From the NCBI GenBank assembly GCA_039545355.1, contig BCJJ01000019.1:60076-124075 (forward strand): a stretch of DNA of 64,000 nt, given 5' to 3'. Made by a program: the position numbers and the translations under genes. The notes below the pieces were generated by a model that was not told the DNA's origin, searched no databases, and saw only the letters and a program-made list of their open reading frames with translations. The stretch comes from Trichosporon coremiiforme. Taxonomy: Eukaryota; Basidiomycota; Tremellomycetes; Trichosporonales; Trichosporonaceae. Positions 54,386-64,000 of the stretch are shown one piece after another (within the stretch, counting starts at the first letter, position 1; every line of letters begins with the position of its first letter).

Positions 54386-55345
54386 TGTTTTGGTGCTAAT
54401 ATTAGGTGTAGGGCCATGGTGTGGTCGCGCGACGCTTCATCTTTAAGTATGATCGGCGTGCCGGACCGCGCGAGAGCCCAGCCCATTGCCCATTGATCGT
54501 GCTGTTCGCTGACCGACATGATTCGCGGTATGGTTCGCTTGTTGACTCGGAGCCCGGCGCTGGTGCCAGCGGGCATCTGGGGGGAGGCCGCAGCTCTTGC
54601 ACGATGTTTGGCTCCGTGTACCGCCTGCATGTCGTCTCGGCACAACTGATAAGGAACGAAAGGACGAAGAACGAAGGGAAAGGGCCACGGCAGAAGGGCA
54701 CTGGAACTGCGCTGCACAATGGGTGGCCGAGGGCACTGGAAGGAATGGCGTGTTTCGGCCTGGCGGTGTCGTCATCGCGTCATCCGATGCTAGCGTGCAA
54801 GCGCGTGATCGTGATACGTCCCCGGGTCTCGCGTATGCACATTTTGCATTCTGTTTCTGGGTCCTCGCTCGGTGCATAGTCTGCCGTGATCCTCTTGGAG
54901 CCCGAGACAGCGGAGAGTCTTGTTGCTCGGTGCGCAGGGTCAGCCGGAAGTTGCGCGGCTGGGGCCTCTGGTGGGCGTTATCAAGGTTCGAAACGCAATA
55001 CGGCGCGATTCAGCACGATCCAGCGTGATCCGGTTCCACGGTTCTTCGTTTCCTCGGCCAGTATTCTGGCCCAGAGCAGCAGTTATGGGAATCAGGTTGG
55101 TCGGCCGACTGCCGACTACCCACGCACGGATCAGGTGTGGACATCTTCTGAGATTTTAGAGTTTGGACACATGTGCGTTCTGCGCATCACGACCTGGGCA
55201 CGCACGCCGCGCACACCGCCGATGGCGTGACTCCCCGACCGGCCAGCGCCGCGACGTGCGGCCCACTCGCCAAGTTAAGAATGTTCAGTCGCCAACTGCA
55301 TGCACGACCTTACTTGCTCGCATGCACCTCACTCACTCACTCACC
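54386..55345. other. Divergent promoter region
   Basis: About 960 bp between the UNC-93-type gene (minus) and the monooxygenase gene (plus). No coding sequence or repeat was identified. Confidence 0.45.
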
Positions 55346-57186
55346 ATGCAGGTCGTTATCGTCGGCGGCGGCATGTCCGGCATCTCGACCGCGATCCGGC
55401 TCCGAGAATTCCTCGGCGACCGCGTCGGCGTCACTGTGAGTGCGATCGGTGGTTCTCACGGCACTGTCAAGTTGTGGACAGGTGGCTAACGACAGATTCT
55501 GGAGAAGAAGTCGGCACCCGGAGGCGTGTGGCGCGATTCGCTCTGGCCAGGCGCGGGCGTAGACGTCCCGATCCACCTGTACACCCTGTACTCTGACCTG
55601 TCGCCGGAGTGGGAAACGGTGTTCGCGAGCCAGCCCGAAGTGCTCGCGTACTGGCACAGATTGATCGAGAAGCACAACCTGGCGGACAGCTTCCGATTCA
55701 ACGCCGAGTTCATCGGTTCGGCGTGGGACGAGGCCGAACAACGCCACACCGTGCGCGTTCGCGACACGACAACCGGAGCCGAGGAGACTGTCCACGCCAA
55801 CGTTCTCGTGTCCGCGGCGGGACCTCTGCGAGCCCCACGCTTCCCGAAGGTGCCTGGGATCGACTCGTTTGAGGGACCCTCGTTCCACAACCTGCGTTGG
55901 GACCCTACTGTCGCCCTCGAGGGGAAGCGCATCGCCGTGATCGGTAACGGTTCGTCCGGCATCCAGCTTGTCGTGAGTCGTACCTGTGCTTGGCTGTCTG
56001 TCGCTTGCTAACCGATAGCCCGGTGTTGCTGCGCTCCCAGGAGTAAAGCTGACCCACTACGTGCGCTCCGGAGGATACTTTGTGCCGAAGCGTGAGCCTC
56101 GAGCTCATCGTACCCGCTAACCCGCAGCGCAACGCACATACTCGGAGTGGGAGAAGCTTGCCTTCCGCTACATTCCCGGATGGCTGCAGCTGAACCGCTA
56201 CTTCCTGACGCGGCAGCAGGACATGCAATGGGCCCTGCGCACGCTGGCTGAGGGCGAGTGGCGCGCGGTCGAGGAACAGAAGATCATCCAGTACCTCCGC
56301 GACACGGCGCCGGAGAAGTACGTCCCCGCCCTGACGCCGAAGTATCGTGAGTCTCTCTGCCAGGTGCTATGCTGACCACAGCCCTCGGCGCGAAACGCAC
56401 GGCGCTCGACCTCGGCTGGCTCGCATGCCTGCACCGCGAGAATGTCGAGCTCGTCTCAGCGTCGATCGCGCGCGTCCGTCCCAAGGGCATCGAGACCACC
56501 GACGGGGTGCTTCACGAGCACGACGTGATCATTTACGCCACCGGAGCAGACGTCGCGTGGGAGGGTGTCGGCATCAGCCGTGGGGTGCATGGCGAAGGTG
56601 GGCGCGAGCTCAGGGACTACTGGGAGGAGCTGGGCGGTCCGCTGGCCTACGCTGGCCTCGCTGTGCCGGGCGTGAGTGATGAAAAAGAAGAGCAAACTGA
56701 CGCCAGTTCCCCAACTACTTTGTCGTAATCGGTCCGAATGCCGTAGCCGGCTCGTGGGGCTGGACGCTCGGCGTGCAGTCCCGTGCCATCGCCAAGATCG
56801 TCCGTAGCGTGAGTGCTCGTATCCTGGAACCAAGCTGACTACAGATGATGGACAAGAGCCTGACGTCGCTTCAGCCGCGCCATGCGCCGTTCGCGGCGCA
56901 CAACGCTCGCCTGCAGGTGTCCCTGCGCACTACCGCTGCCGCCAGCCCCGCCACGAATAACTGGTGGCGTACCGAGGACGGACGCATCACGGTTATGAAT
57001 CCGATTTCGGGGAGGGAGATGCGCCGCCGCGCGTGGAAGCAGCCGCGCTGGGACGATTGGAAGGCGACACGCGGTGGAGAGGTCATCGACGTAGCTGCCA
57101 TCGAGAGGGAGAAGCAGCAGAAGAGGGTGCTCATTGCATTGATTGCGAACGTGGCGCTGTGGTTGGTGTTCCCGTACGCTGTATAA
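55346..57186 (+). CDS. Baeyer-Villiger-type flavin monooxygenase with C-terminal membrane anchor
   Basis: Seven exons (55346-55435, 55496-55972, 56019-56091, 56128-56346, 56382-56671, 56707-56808, 56845-57186) give 530 residues. The FAD motif GGGMSG (7-12), the Baeyer-Villiger fingerprint FEGPSFHNLRW (155-165, FxGxxxHxxxW) and the NADPH motif GNGSSG (180-185) are all in place, followed by YATGADV and NYFVVIGPNAVAG. Such enzymes insert oxygen next to a carbonyl or oxidise S/N atoms using NADPH and O2. The C-terminus is unusual: about 60 basic residues lead to a final hydrophobic segment (VLIALIANVALWLVFPYAV), suggesting a tail anchor in the ER membrane. Substrate unknown; ketones or aromatic ketones are candidates given the neighbouring phenol-degradation theme, although it is 35 kb away. 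Confidence 0.9.
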
Positions 57187-57976
57187 TGTTACCTGTCATG
57201 AGTCAATGGATCACAAACGTTGGCCCTCAACGGCAACATTGCATCTGCACATCGCTGAAAGAAGTCGGTTTTTGAAGAGATAGCTGTTCCGAACGAGCAT
57301 CTGCCCACCTGCAGTAAGCAGTATCACTGTGAAGGCACCGTCGAGGCCCGATCGCGGCCGCCGTCACGGGTATTCACCCTCCTCTGAATTCGATATCCGG
57401 CAAGTCAGTCTGTTGTCGATGAGGCGAATGTCGTGCTTCATGGCGGATATGGTGAACGGTGCAGTTCGAGCGCCATGCTGAGTAACAGCAGGGAGAGGCA
57501 TCGATGGCGTTCCTGCTCCAAGTCCGGAAGACGCCGCAAGATCGGCTCGGCAACTATCGGCGAAACGCGGCTCTCCCTGGGACATCTGTTCCTGCCATGA
57601 GTGCGGGCAACTCTTGATCCGTTTCAAGACATACGGGGTTTCGTAGCTTCTCGTGCGGTGGCGGGCGCGGTGCAGGCGGGTGTAAGTGCGCGGTAGAGAT
57701 AAGGGGTGATCGGCGATCAAGTCTTATCTGCTAAGGTAATGATCATGGAGCCAGTCAAGAGCGAGCCTTAAGAGGCCTTTGCTCTGGTTCATGGGGCTTT
57801 AGCTGCTGTTAGAGATGCTTGCAGTGGAGTAACCTTGGGTGCCACAAAGTCTAATGACAGTGACGAAGGGGCGCAGGTCAGCGACGATCATGTCACCTCG
57901 TCGTCACGTCCACTCACTTCTTTAGCAAATAACACAACATGTTTCCTCCTTACACACTCTCGCATCCATACCCACA
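57187..57976. other. Spacer upstream of the Swi5 gene
   Basis: About 790 bp with the monooxygenase 3' UTR and the Swi5 promoter. No gene or repeat was recognised. Confidence 0.45.
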
Positions 57977-58442
57977 ATGCCGACGAGCAATCCCACTACC
58001 TCCTCAGCCTTAGGGGTGAGCTCCCGACTCAACATACGCAGAGAGCAGCTGACGCCAGGTTCCCTCAGCCCCCGCTTCCACCGTGCGTGCTGACGTTCCC
58101 GGCCGCTGTTCAGTTCTCAGCTTCTGCTGTGCTTAGCCAAGCTGACCCCAGTCCCCCCAGCATCCCCACCCAGCAGTCGCGCTCCTGCAAGACGAGATTG
58201 CGGCGCTCGAGGCGTCTCTCCCGCCCGACGTCGCTGCGAACGCCGACGCCATTGTCGCGCGTCACATCCGCCTCCTTCACACTTACAACGAGATCAAGGA
58301 TGGCTCCCAGGCCCTGATTGCAAAGGTGCGTGCGAGGCTGCTTGTTGCACTTTATTGAGCCGCTGACACCCAGTACGCCGTCATGACGCACACGACCGTG
58401 ACTGCCGTGCACCGCGAGCTCGGGCTGAGTCTGACCGAGTGA
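57977..58442 (+). CDS. SWI5: Swi5/Sae3-type recombination factor
   Basis: Four exons (57977-58015, 58059-58082, 58152-58325, 58374-58442) give 101 residues. After a short disordered N-terminus, a coiled coil (ALLQDEIAALEASLPP) leads into the diagnostic Swi5 segment 'HIRLLHTYNEIKDGSQALIA' and the end 'TVTAVHRELGLSL', matching the family's HIxLLHxYNEIKD...vYpxfGL pattern. Swi5 with its partner Sfr1 loads and stabilises Rad51/Dmc1 filaments in homologous recombination. Exon 2 is 24 nt and phase 0, so it could be skipped without a frameshift. Its 3' end converges on the pyrophosphatase gene. Confidence 0.88.
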
Positions 58443-58642
58443 AGTCTAGTTAGTAAGCTGTAGTTAGTCCAGGTGATCGGCTCCATGCTCTGGTCAGCTT
58501 AACTACTACTGCTGCATTCATATATGCTCTCTACAAGCTTTTTGCGCTGCCCCCCTAACTTAGGTCAGGAGGCTAAAACGACGGCACACAAGGTGACCAG
58601 CGCACGGCGCGTCCGCTCGCTCCGCTCGCGACCGCGCGCCGC

Positions 58643-60119
58643 TTAGGACGAGGCCGACGAGATGAAGAACGACTTGGAGATCGACGAGTCGATGGGCGCG
58701 GCGGGCTGGGGGTTGGCAGCGGGGACACCAGCGTCGCCGGTCGTGTAGCCGGGCGAGCCCTGGACGGTCGAGTTGACGAGCGAGATGTCGCCGGCGGGGG
58801 CCTCGCCAGAAATGAGCTTCTTCCACGCCTCATTGCACTCGTGCACGATCTCATGAGCATATTTCTGAGGTCGCCGTTAGCATATTGACCACGAGTGTAA
58901 CAACATCTGCAAGAGAATGTGGACTGGAAAGATGTTGGATGGGTGGTGGGAGATGATGTTCGGAGGAGGTCGAGGCAGATGTCTGGTTGAGGTGCCACAA
59001 ATGCGGGGCACCCGAATTTAGCGCCAGGCACAAGCCACTAGCGTCAGGCGGTAGAACCTCGGAGATTGTCCGATTTCCGCAGCTCGACATCTTCAAGAAA
59101 ACAGTCTTCCAACTGTCTTTCCAGTCCACAAATGCAGCAGAACTCACCTTGGGCTTGGCCTCGCCAGAGAAGGCGAAGACGTTCTCAGGCTTTCCGTCAG
59201 GGATCTTGTAGATCTACGGCCACGCGTTAGCTCTGATAGAACGAAAAGGAGGAAAAAGACTTACGCGGAACCACTCCGAGGTGGCACGGATGAGGCCGGG
59301 GAGGTGACGCTCGACGTCCTCAATGTCGTTGAGCTTGGAGGCAAGGGGGTCGTTGACGTCGACGACGATGACCTTCCAGTCGGTCTCACCCTCGTCGAGG
59401 AGGGCCATGATGCCGAGGACCTTGACCTGCTTGACCTGGCCGACGTAGCCGACAGCCTCGCCGATCTCGCAGACGTCGAGGGGGTCGTTGTCGCCGTTGG
59501 CGCCGGTCTCAGCGTGCTTGGCGTTGGGGTCCTCCCAGGTCTGGGGGAAGGCACCGTAGTTCCAGATGTAACCGTGGTGGGGGAAGCAGTTACGGACGTA
59601 ACGGAGCTTGCCCTTCTTGGTGTCTGTTGTTAGTTGTGAACCTCGTTTGCGGAATGCTCGCTCCGCTCGCATCACTCACCCTGGAGGATGGGGTTGAACT
59701 TCTCCTCCTTGGAGATCTCCATCTTGGCGTTGGTCCAGCGGGGAACCTCGACGATCATGTTGAGGATGGTCTGGTTGTCATCGGCGTAGAGGGGGATGTC
59801 GCTGCGGGTTAGTTTGGCTCATCGACATTCAGACATTCCGGGGAGTCTAAGGCAGATAAGACAACCCGCGAGCGCGTCGTGCTTCTGGGCTCGCCAGCCA
59901 GTGCTCCAGACCAGCCTCATTGACTGCGCACTAGGTTGATGTGCGCCTCTGTTGTGTATCAAACACAGGTGCCCTTTTCCTTTGCCTGTTCTGCCAAGAG
60001 TGTGCGAGTTGCGCAACTCACTGGAAGGGGGAGATGACCTTGCCGTTCTTCTCGAGGAAGACACGGTAGTCGAGGGTGTTGGGGGCGCCGACCTGGCGGG
60101 TCTGGTACTCGTTAGCCAT
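58643..60119 (-). CDS. IPP1: Soluble inorganic pyrophosphatase
   Basis: Five exons (60119-60022, 59801-59680, 59623-59265, 59213-59148, 58864-58643) give 288 residues. The family I signature GDNDPLDV (Asp118, Asp120, Asp123) binds the catalytic Mg ions; [12 protein letters not shown], the '[25 protein letters not shown]' stretch, [16 protein letters not shown] and FSGEAKPK are all highly conserved. It hydrolyses pyrophosphate from biosynthetic reactions in the cytosol. Codon use is heavily biased to C and G, typical for a very highly expressed gene. The C-terminal tail after SLVNSTV is Ala/Pro/Ser rich. The first (220 nt) and last (283 nt) introns are long for this genome. Confidence 0.97.
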
Positions 60120-60888
60120 GGTGTGTAGCCGTTTGAGGTGGGAAGCGGTGGTGGATAGTCGTCGGATGGCAGAGCCAGACATTAAACGTGGAGTGTGTCG
60201 CGGGGGTCGGGGGACTCTGGAAGGGGAATCTTGGGTAAATACGTCCGCGCCGACGTCTTGAAATGGCAATGGACCGCAGAACCCAATCATAGCCCCGGCT
60301 ACTCAAGGCGTGCTCGCACCGAGCCGATGCTTTTGGGAATTTGCTCCCGCCTGTATTCAGCACTAGGACCACTCAAATCCCCCGATTACCCCAATACACC
60401 GTTCAGATTGCCCCCAACTTTAGGCGAGTGAGCCCTCAGATAGCCTCCCAAACGCGACTTTTGACAGGAGGAGCGAGCGAGCTGCAGTAGGGCGAGCGAC
60501 TCTGAACACTGAGAGCACGGCGTCGCACTCCGCACACCACCGCATGCATGCCTTCCCATCCCCCCACTTGGGCACCGGCTGCATCCCTCGGCCATCCGGC
60601 TGGCTTTCGGTCAAACCTCGGGACACGCCGACTGACCGACTCACCGAATGCCTGCCCATATGTCTGCCCATCTCGCGAAGCACTCGAACGGTTCACCGAG
60701 GCACAGATAAGGCCGAACGTGACCGCTCACGTGACTCTAATGTATTGTCCCACGGGTCTGAGCTAGCTCGATTCTCCCACGGTCCGCCTGGCGAATGGGC
60801 TCTCCCACGGTGACAGCCCCTGGTATCAGCACCATGACGACGTTGAGGTCATCGAGTCCACCGACAACAAGCACACCTAGCAAGCACG
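60120..60888. other. Divergent promoter region of pyrophosphatase and CSN1
   Basis: About 770 bp between divergently transcribed housekeeping genes. Short open frames lack features. No specific site was assigned. Confidence 0.45.
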
Positions 60889-62680
60889 ATGAGTCCGAAA
60901 GGCGACTCCCTCAAGGTGTCCATCGGGGCGCTCGACGAGATCGACCCCGACACATTCGACTGGGCGGCATACCGTGGCACCTACAAAGGTACCTTACCAC
61001 CGTCTGATTTCGAGCTGACACCAGGCCGAGCGCTGATCACCCGACTCGCCGCTATTCCGGCTCTCATCCTGAACGCCAAGGGCAAGCCTTCCCCCAAAGC
61101 CTTAGCACTTGCCCGTGCAGCAGCGCTTCAGGCTATCCCGGTGCTGAAGGCGGAGACGTGGGACACGGGCTTGTACGGACGCCTGTGCCGCCAGATCGAG
61201 GCGACGCTGACCGGCGCAACGTATGAGGACAGCATGGAGGTGGACGAGGGTGAGGGCCGCGCTGGTCCCGAGTCCGAAGGCGGGCGCGATATGGCGTGGG
61301 TTGCTGAGGCGAGCGCTGCCGCAAAGCAGGAGCACCAGCGTCTCCAGGTCGAGCTTAACGGGTACCTCTCGAACCTGATCAAGGAAAGCATCCGTGTGAG
61401 TACGATGTCGCTACAGCTGCCAGGGGCCGTCCACAAGCTGACCCCAGCTCTCGTATCTTTCCCTCGCGGAACTTGCGATTAAGACGGGCCATCTCGGTGA
61501 GGCGCTCAAGTCTTACACCCAAATGCGGGAATACTCCTCCGGCCCTGCGCACCAGGTGCAGCTCGGTCTCGGCATCCTTGAGGCTGCGCTCATGTTCAAC
61601 GACACGACTCCCCTCGCGGGCAACATCAGTAAAGTTGACGCCTCGCTCGACCGTCTCCACCCCGTGTCTTCTACCTCGTCTTCCGCAGTTCAGGTTAACG
61701 AGGACATGACCGCGACGCAGCTGGCGGCCTCGCGCGAGAATGTGGCGCGGTCCCAGGCCGTCCGCCGCAGCGTCACGGCCAAGTTGCGCGTGTCTCGCGC
61801 GATCTTGGCTTTGGCCGATGGCGCGTACCAGGTCGCGGTGCGCGAGCTGGCGAACGTCGACGACGAGGGTGGCCTGGGTGACTGGGAAGGTGCGGCGATC
61901 TCCTCAGCGGACATGGCCTTCATCGCCGCTATGGGCGCACTCGCCTCCCAGCCCCGCGGGTACATCCGCCGTGCTCTTCTGGACCGTGGCTCATTCCGCG
62001 CTGCGCTTGGAGACCGCCCTTGGGTTCTCGACCTCGTGACCGCCTTCGTGGATGCGCAGTACGGCCACGCGCTGCAGCTCGTGCAGCAAGCGCAGCCGCA
62101 CATGCTCCTGAACCCGTGGCTGGCTCCTCATGCCGCCGACCTGGCCAAGAAGATCCGTACCCGCGCGCTCGTGCAGTACCTTGAACCATTCGCTTCTGTG
62201 CGCGTCGCGGCCATGGCGGACGCATTCAACACAAGCGAGGACGATATGATGGAGGAACTCTGCAAGCTCGCCGAGAAGGGCACCGTCGACGTGCGCATTG
62301 ATGCCGTCGACCGTCTTGTCACGATCAGGGAGAGGGATCCGCGCCAGGAGGCGTTCCAGGGCGGCGCGAGGACCGGACAGGACATTGCGAACACGGTCCA
62401 GACGGGACTGTTCAGGATGAGGCTGTGAGTACGAGCGTCCGTCCCCAAGCAGTCCGCTGCGAGGCTTGGGCTTTCGGAGACCATCTGTCGAAGCTATGGC
62501 GGGCTGCGGGATAAGCTGACAAGCAGGAAGGAGGCGGGCATCGTTGTCGACCCGACACCTCCCCAGGCGAAGGAGACCCGCAAGGAGTGGTGGCGCGAGC
62601 ACCGCGGTGACCGCGCCGAGCGCTCCAGCCATGGTGTCGGCGTGGGAGGCACGCCGCTGCTCGGAGCCCTCAGCTCGTAG
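60889..62680 (+). CDS. CSN1: COP9 signalosome subunit 1 (PCI domain)
   Basis: Four exons (60889-60988, 61025-61395, 61448-62424, 62527-62680) give 533 residues. The N-terminus fits Csn1/Rpn7: DWAAYRGTYKGRALITRLAAI, then helical repeats (LSYLSLAELAIKTGHLGEALKSY, the Rpn7-type TPR-like region), and a C-terminal PCI domain with 'LVQYLEPFASVRVAAMADAF', 'LCKLAEKGTVDVRIDAVDRLV'. The signalosome removes NEDD8 from cullins in the nucleus and cytosol. The first intron (36 nt) has no stop and is a multiple of three, so its retention would insert 12 residues between YKG and RAL; the family pattern favours splicing. Confidence 0.9.
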
Positions 62681-64000
62681 ATTGTTGTAACTTTGTGCAT
62701 AGGAGTGTGTATGAACGAGATGTATTATACGCTATGAGCAAAGCAGTGTGTTAGTTGCATGGTTTGGCGTGGAAGGAATGATGGGGAAGGCAGTCGTCCA
62801 TCTTGTCGTTCCTGCCAAGCAAGGGAAAATGATCAGCCGACCACTGCCCCGCTCCTTCTGCTCCTTGCCTGTTCTACGGTTAGTCAATCAGCTTGTGGCT
62901 GAGTTCTAGTCGTCAATATTCTGCTATCAACACAGTAGCAAGTGGGATACATGAGTTAAGCCTATGATACAGTACAAAATTATTGGCCGTATCTAATGCT
63001 GGAGATCTCTGGAGAAAGGGGCTATCACTGTATTTGGACAGTACAGAATCCCTCGCGGGGCCTGAGAGATGTGGACGGCGGACCAAGGTGGGCCATCATT
63101 GCCCAACGGTCGCCGGCAGGGAAAGAGGAGCATTGAGGCCCCTGTGCATTTTGGGGATCAAGCTGGTCGGGAGCATGCCGCGTGGGCTGATCGCAGCGGT
63201 CCCAATGTCGATGGGCTGCGACGATCGAGACAGCTCGCACCTGCATCGCCAGCAGACGACCCCGGTCTCAGTGGCTGGTCGTCCGCATCGTTCACACTTC
63301 GTCGCCATCTGGCTCGCTGTGGAGTGTATGCGGTGGGCTCGGTCGTGATCGTGGGAAGGCGGGCGCCCTTCAGTCGAGAAGTGGGTGTGGTTCAGCTGTG
63401 TAGTCGTAGTTTCGGTGCGAGTTTTGTGGAGCTTGAGTCTTCATCGCTCTGTCAAAGCTGGCTTCAACGCCAAGAGGGCAGCTGCGTCATGTCGGTCTCG
63501 ATAAGAAGTTGTCGATCAGCTGTCCAGCAGCAAGTATTTGTACAATCTGTAGCATTGCTCGTTACCCGAAATTTCTCAACACCCGTTCGCTGAAACGCAG
63601 AGATCCAGATCATGCCCCAGGTGATGCCCAGGGCATGAAGATGGGCAAACACGTCACTGTCGAGGATCGCCGAACCTTGCCAGCTGGCCCGCCTTACACC
63701 CGGAGCTTGTCCAACGCGTTTCTCCTGCCGACACGCGACCCGTAGCCCAGTAAAGGGCGTACCTGTACACCTGGGCTGCACGAGTCGCAGGTAGCTGCCC
63801 GCTGCTGATCCAGCACGGTGACCTACAGTCTTCTCCGTGGTGCCTTCATCGACGCGCCAGGAGAAAGCCCGTCGAGCCCTGATCACCGAACCCTTTGGTG
63901 CCGATGCCGAACTCGAGCATTCCACGGCTTGGTCAAGACACGCTTGGTTGACCCAGAAACACTTGTCCTTGTCACATTCACTGCGCGAGCGCGAGGCAGA
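62681..64000. other. Terminal intergenic region
   Basis: About 1.3 kb without a confident gene. One minus-strand candidate small zinc-ribbon-like frame is listed separately. The window may end in the promoter or body of a gene that continues beyond 64000. Confidence 0.4.
63096..63308 (-). CDS. Possible small zinc-ribbon protein
   Basis: A 70-codon frame beginning MATKCERCGRPATETG with paired cysteines (CERC...CWRCRC), the spacing of a short zinc ribbon. The rest has no motif. There is no visible splice structure or supporting neighbour, so it may be chance. Confidence 0.25.
   Translation of the reverse strand: MATKCERCGRPATETGVVCWRCRCELSRSSQPIDIGTAAISPRGMLPTSLIPKMHRGLNAPLSLPATVGQ

Overview
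This window looks like nuclear DNA of a basidiomycete yeast of the order Trichosporonales (Trichosporon, Cutaneotrichosporon or a relative). The evidence is GC-rich coding sequence, many introns of about 35-80 nt with GTRNGY donors and a CTGAC/CTAAC branch site only a few bases before the acceptor AG, and tRNA genes with introns. The strongest single pointer is a flavoprotein that closely resembles the phenol hydroxylase known from Trichosporon cutaneum. I rebuilt 26 protein genes by joining exons; in every multi-exon model the reading phases agree across all junctions. There are two tRNA genes. No transposon, CRISPR array or rRNA was recognised.

Region 1-10 kb: a small NTF2-like protein faces a bifunctional-looking enzyme on the other strand, an alpha/beta hydrolase fused to a fungal-type carboxymuconate cyclase (beta-ketoadipate pathway). 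Two related single-pass membrane proteins follow in tandem. After a 3.7 kb gap with a minisatellite, 13.5-22.6 kb holds an ERT1/AcuK-like Zn2Cys6-PAS regulator, the phenol hydroxylase with twin CGG-N5-CCG palindromes in its upstream region, and a probable mitochondrial ATP-dependent DNA ligase.

Region 24-39 kb: a Ser/Pro-rich unknown, a Gtt1-like glutathione transferase (CRE plus TATA promoter), a dimethylglycine-oxidase-like flavoenzyme, a conserved unknown behind a 57-nt poly-C tract, a Utp16-like ribosome-biogenesis protein sharing a promoter with a Pmp3-type proteolipid, a tRNA-Glu(CTC), a repeat-bearing unknown, and an AA11-type (chitin) lytic polysaccharide monooxygenase. 39-43 kb is almost empty and ends in tRNA-Arg(CCG).

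Region 43-64 kb is gene dense: class 1A-like dihydroorotate dehydrogenase, ZIP metal transporter, monocarboxylate-type MFS transporter, GPI-anchored GH18 chitinase-like protein, GNAT acetyltransferase with an ankyrin-like tail, UNC-93-type MFS transporter, Baeyer-Villiger-type monooxygenase, Swi5 recombination factor, inorganic pyrophosphatase and COP9 signalosome subunit 1.

Functional themes are aromatic catabolism (phenol hydroxylase, muconate-cyclase fusion, Baeyer-Villiger-type enzyme) and chitin handling (AA11 and GH18, both with Ser-rich tails). The genes are dispersed and look like ordinary eukaryotic gene order rather than a tight cluster. All exon models come from reading splice signals by eye and have not been tested against transcripts.
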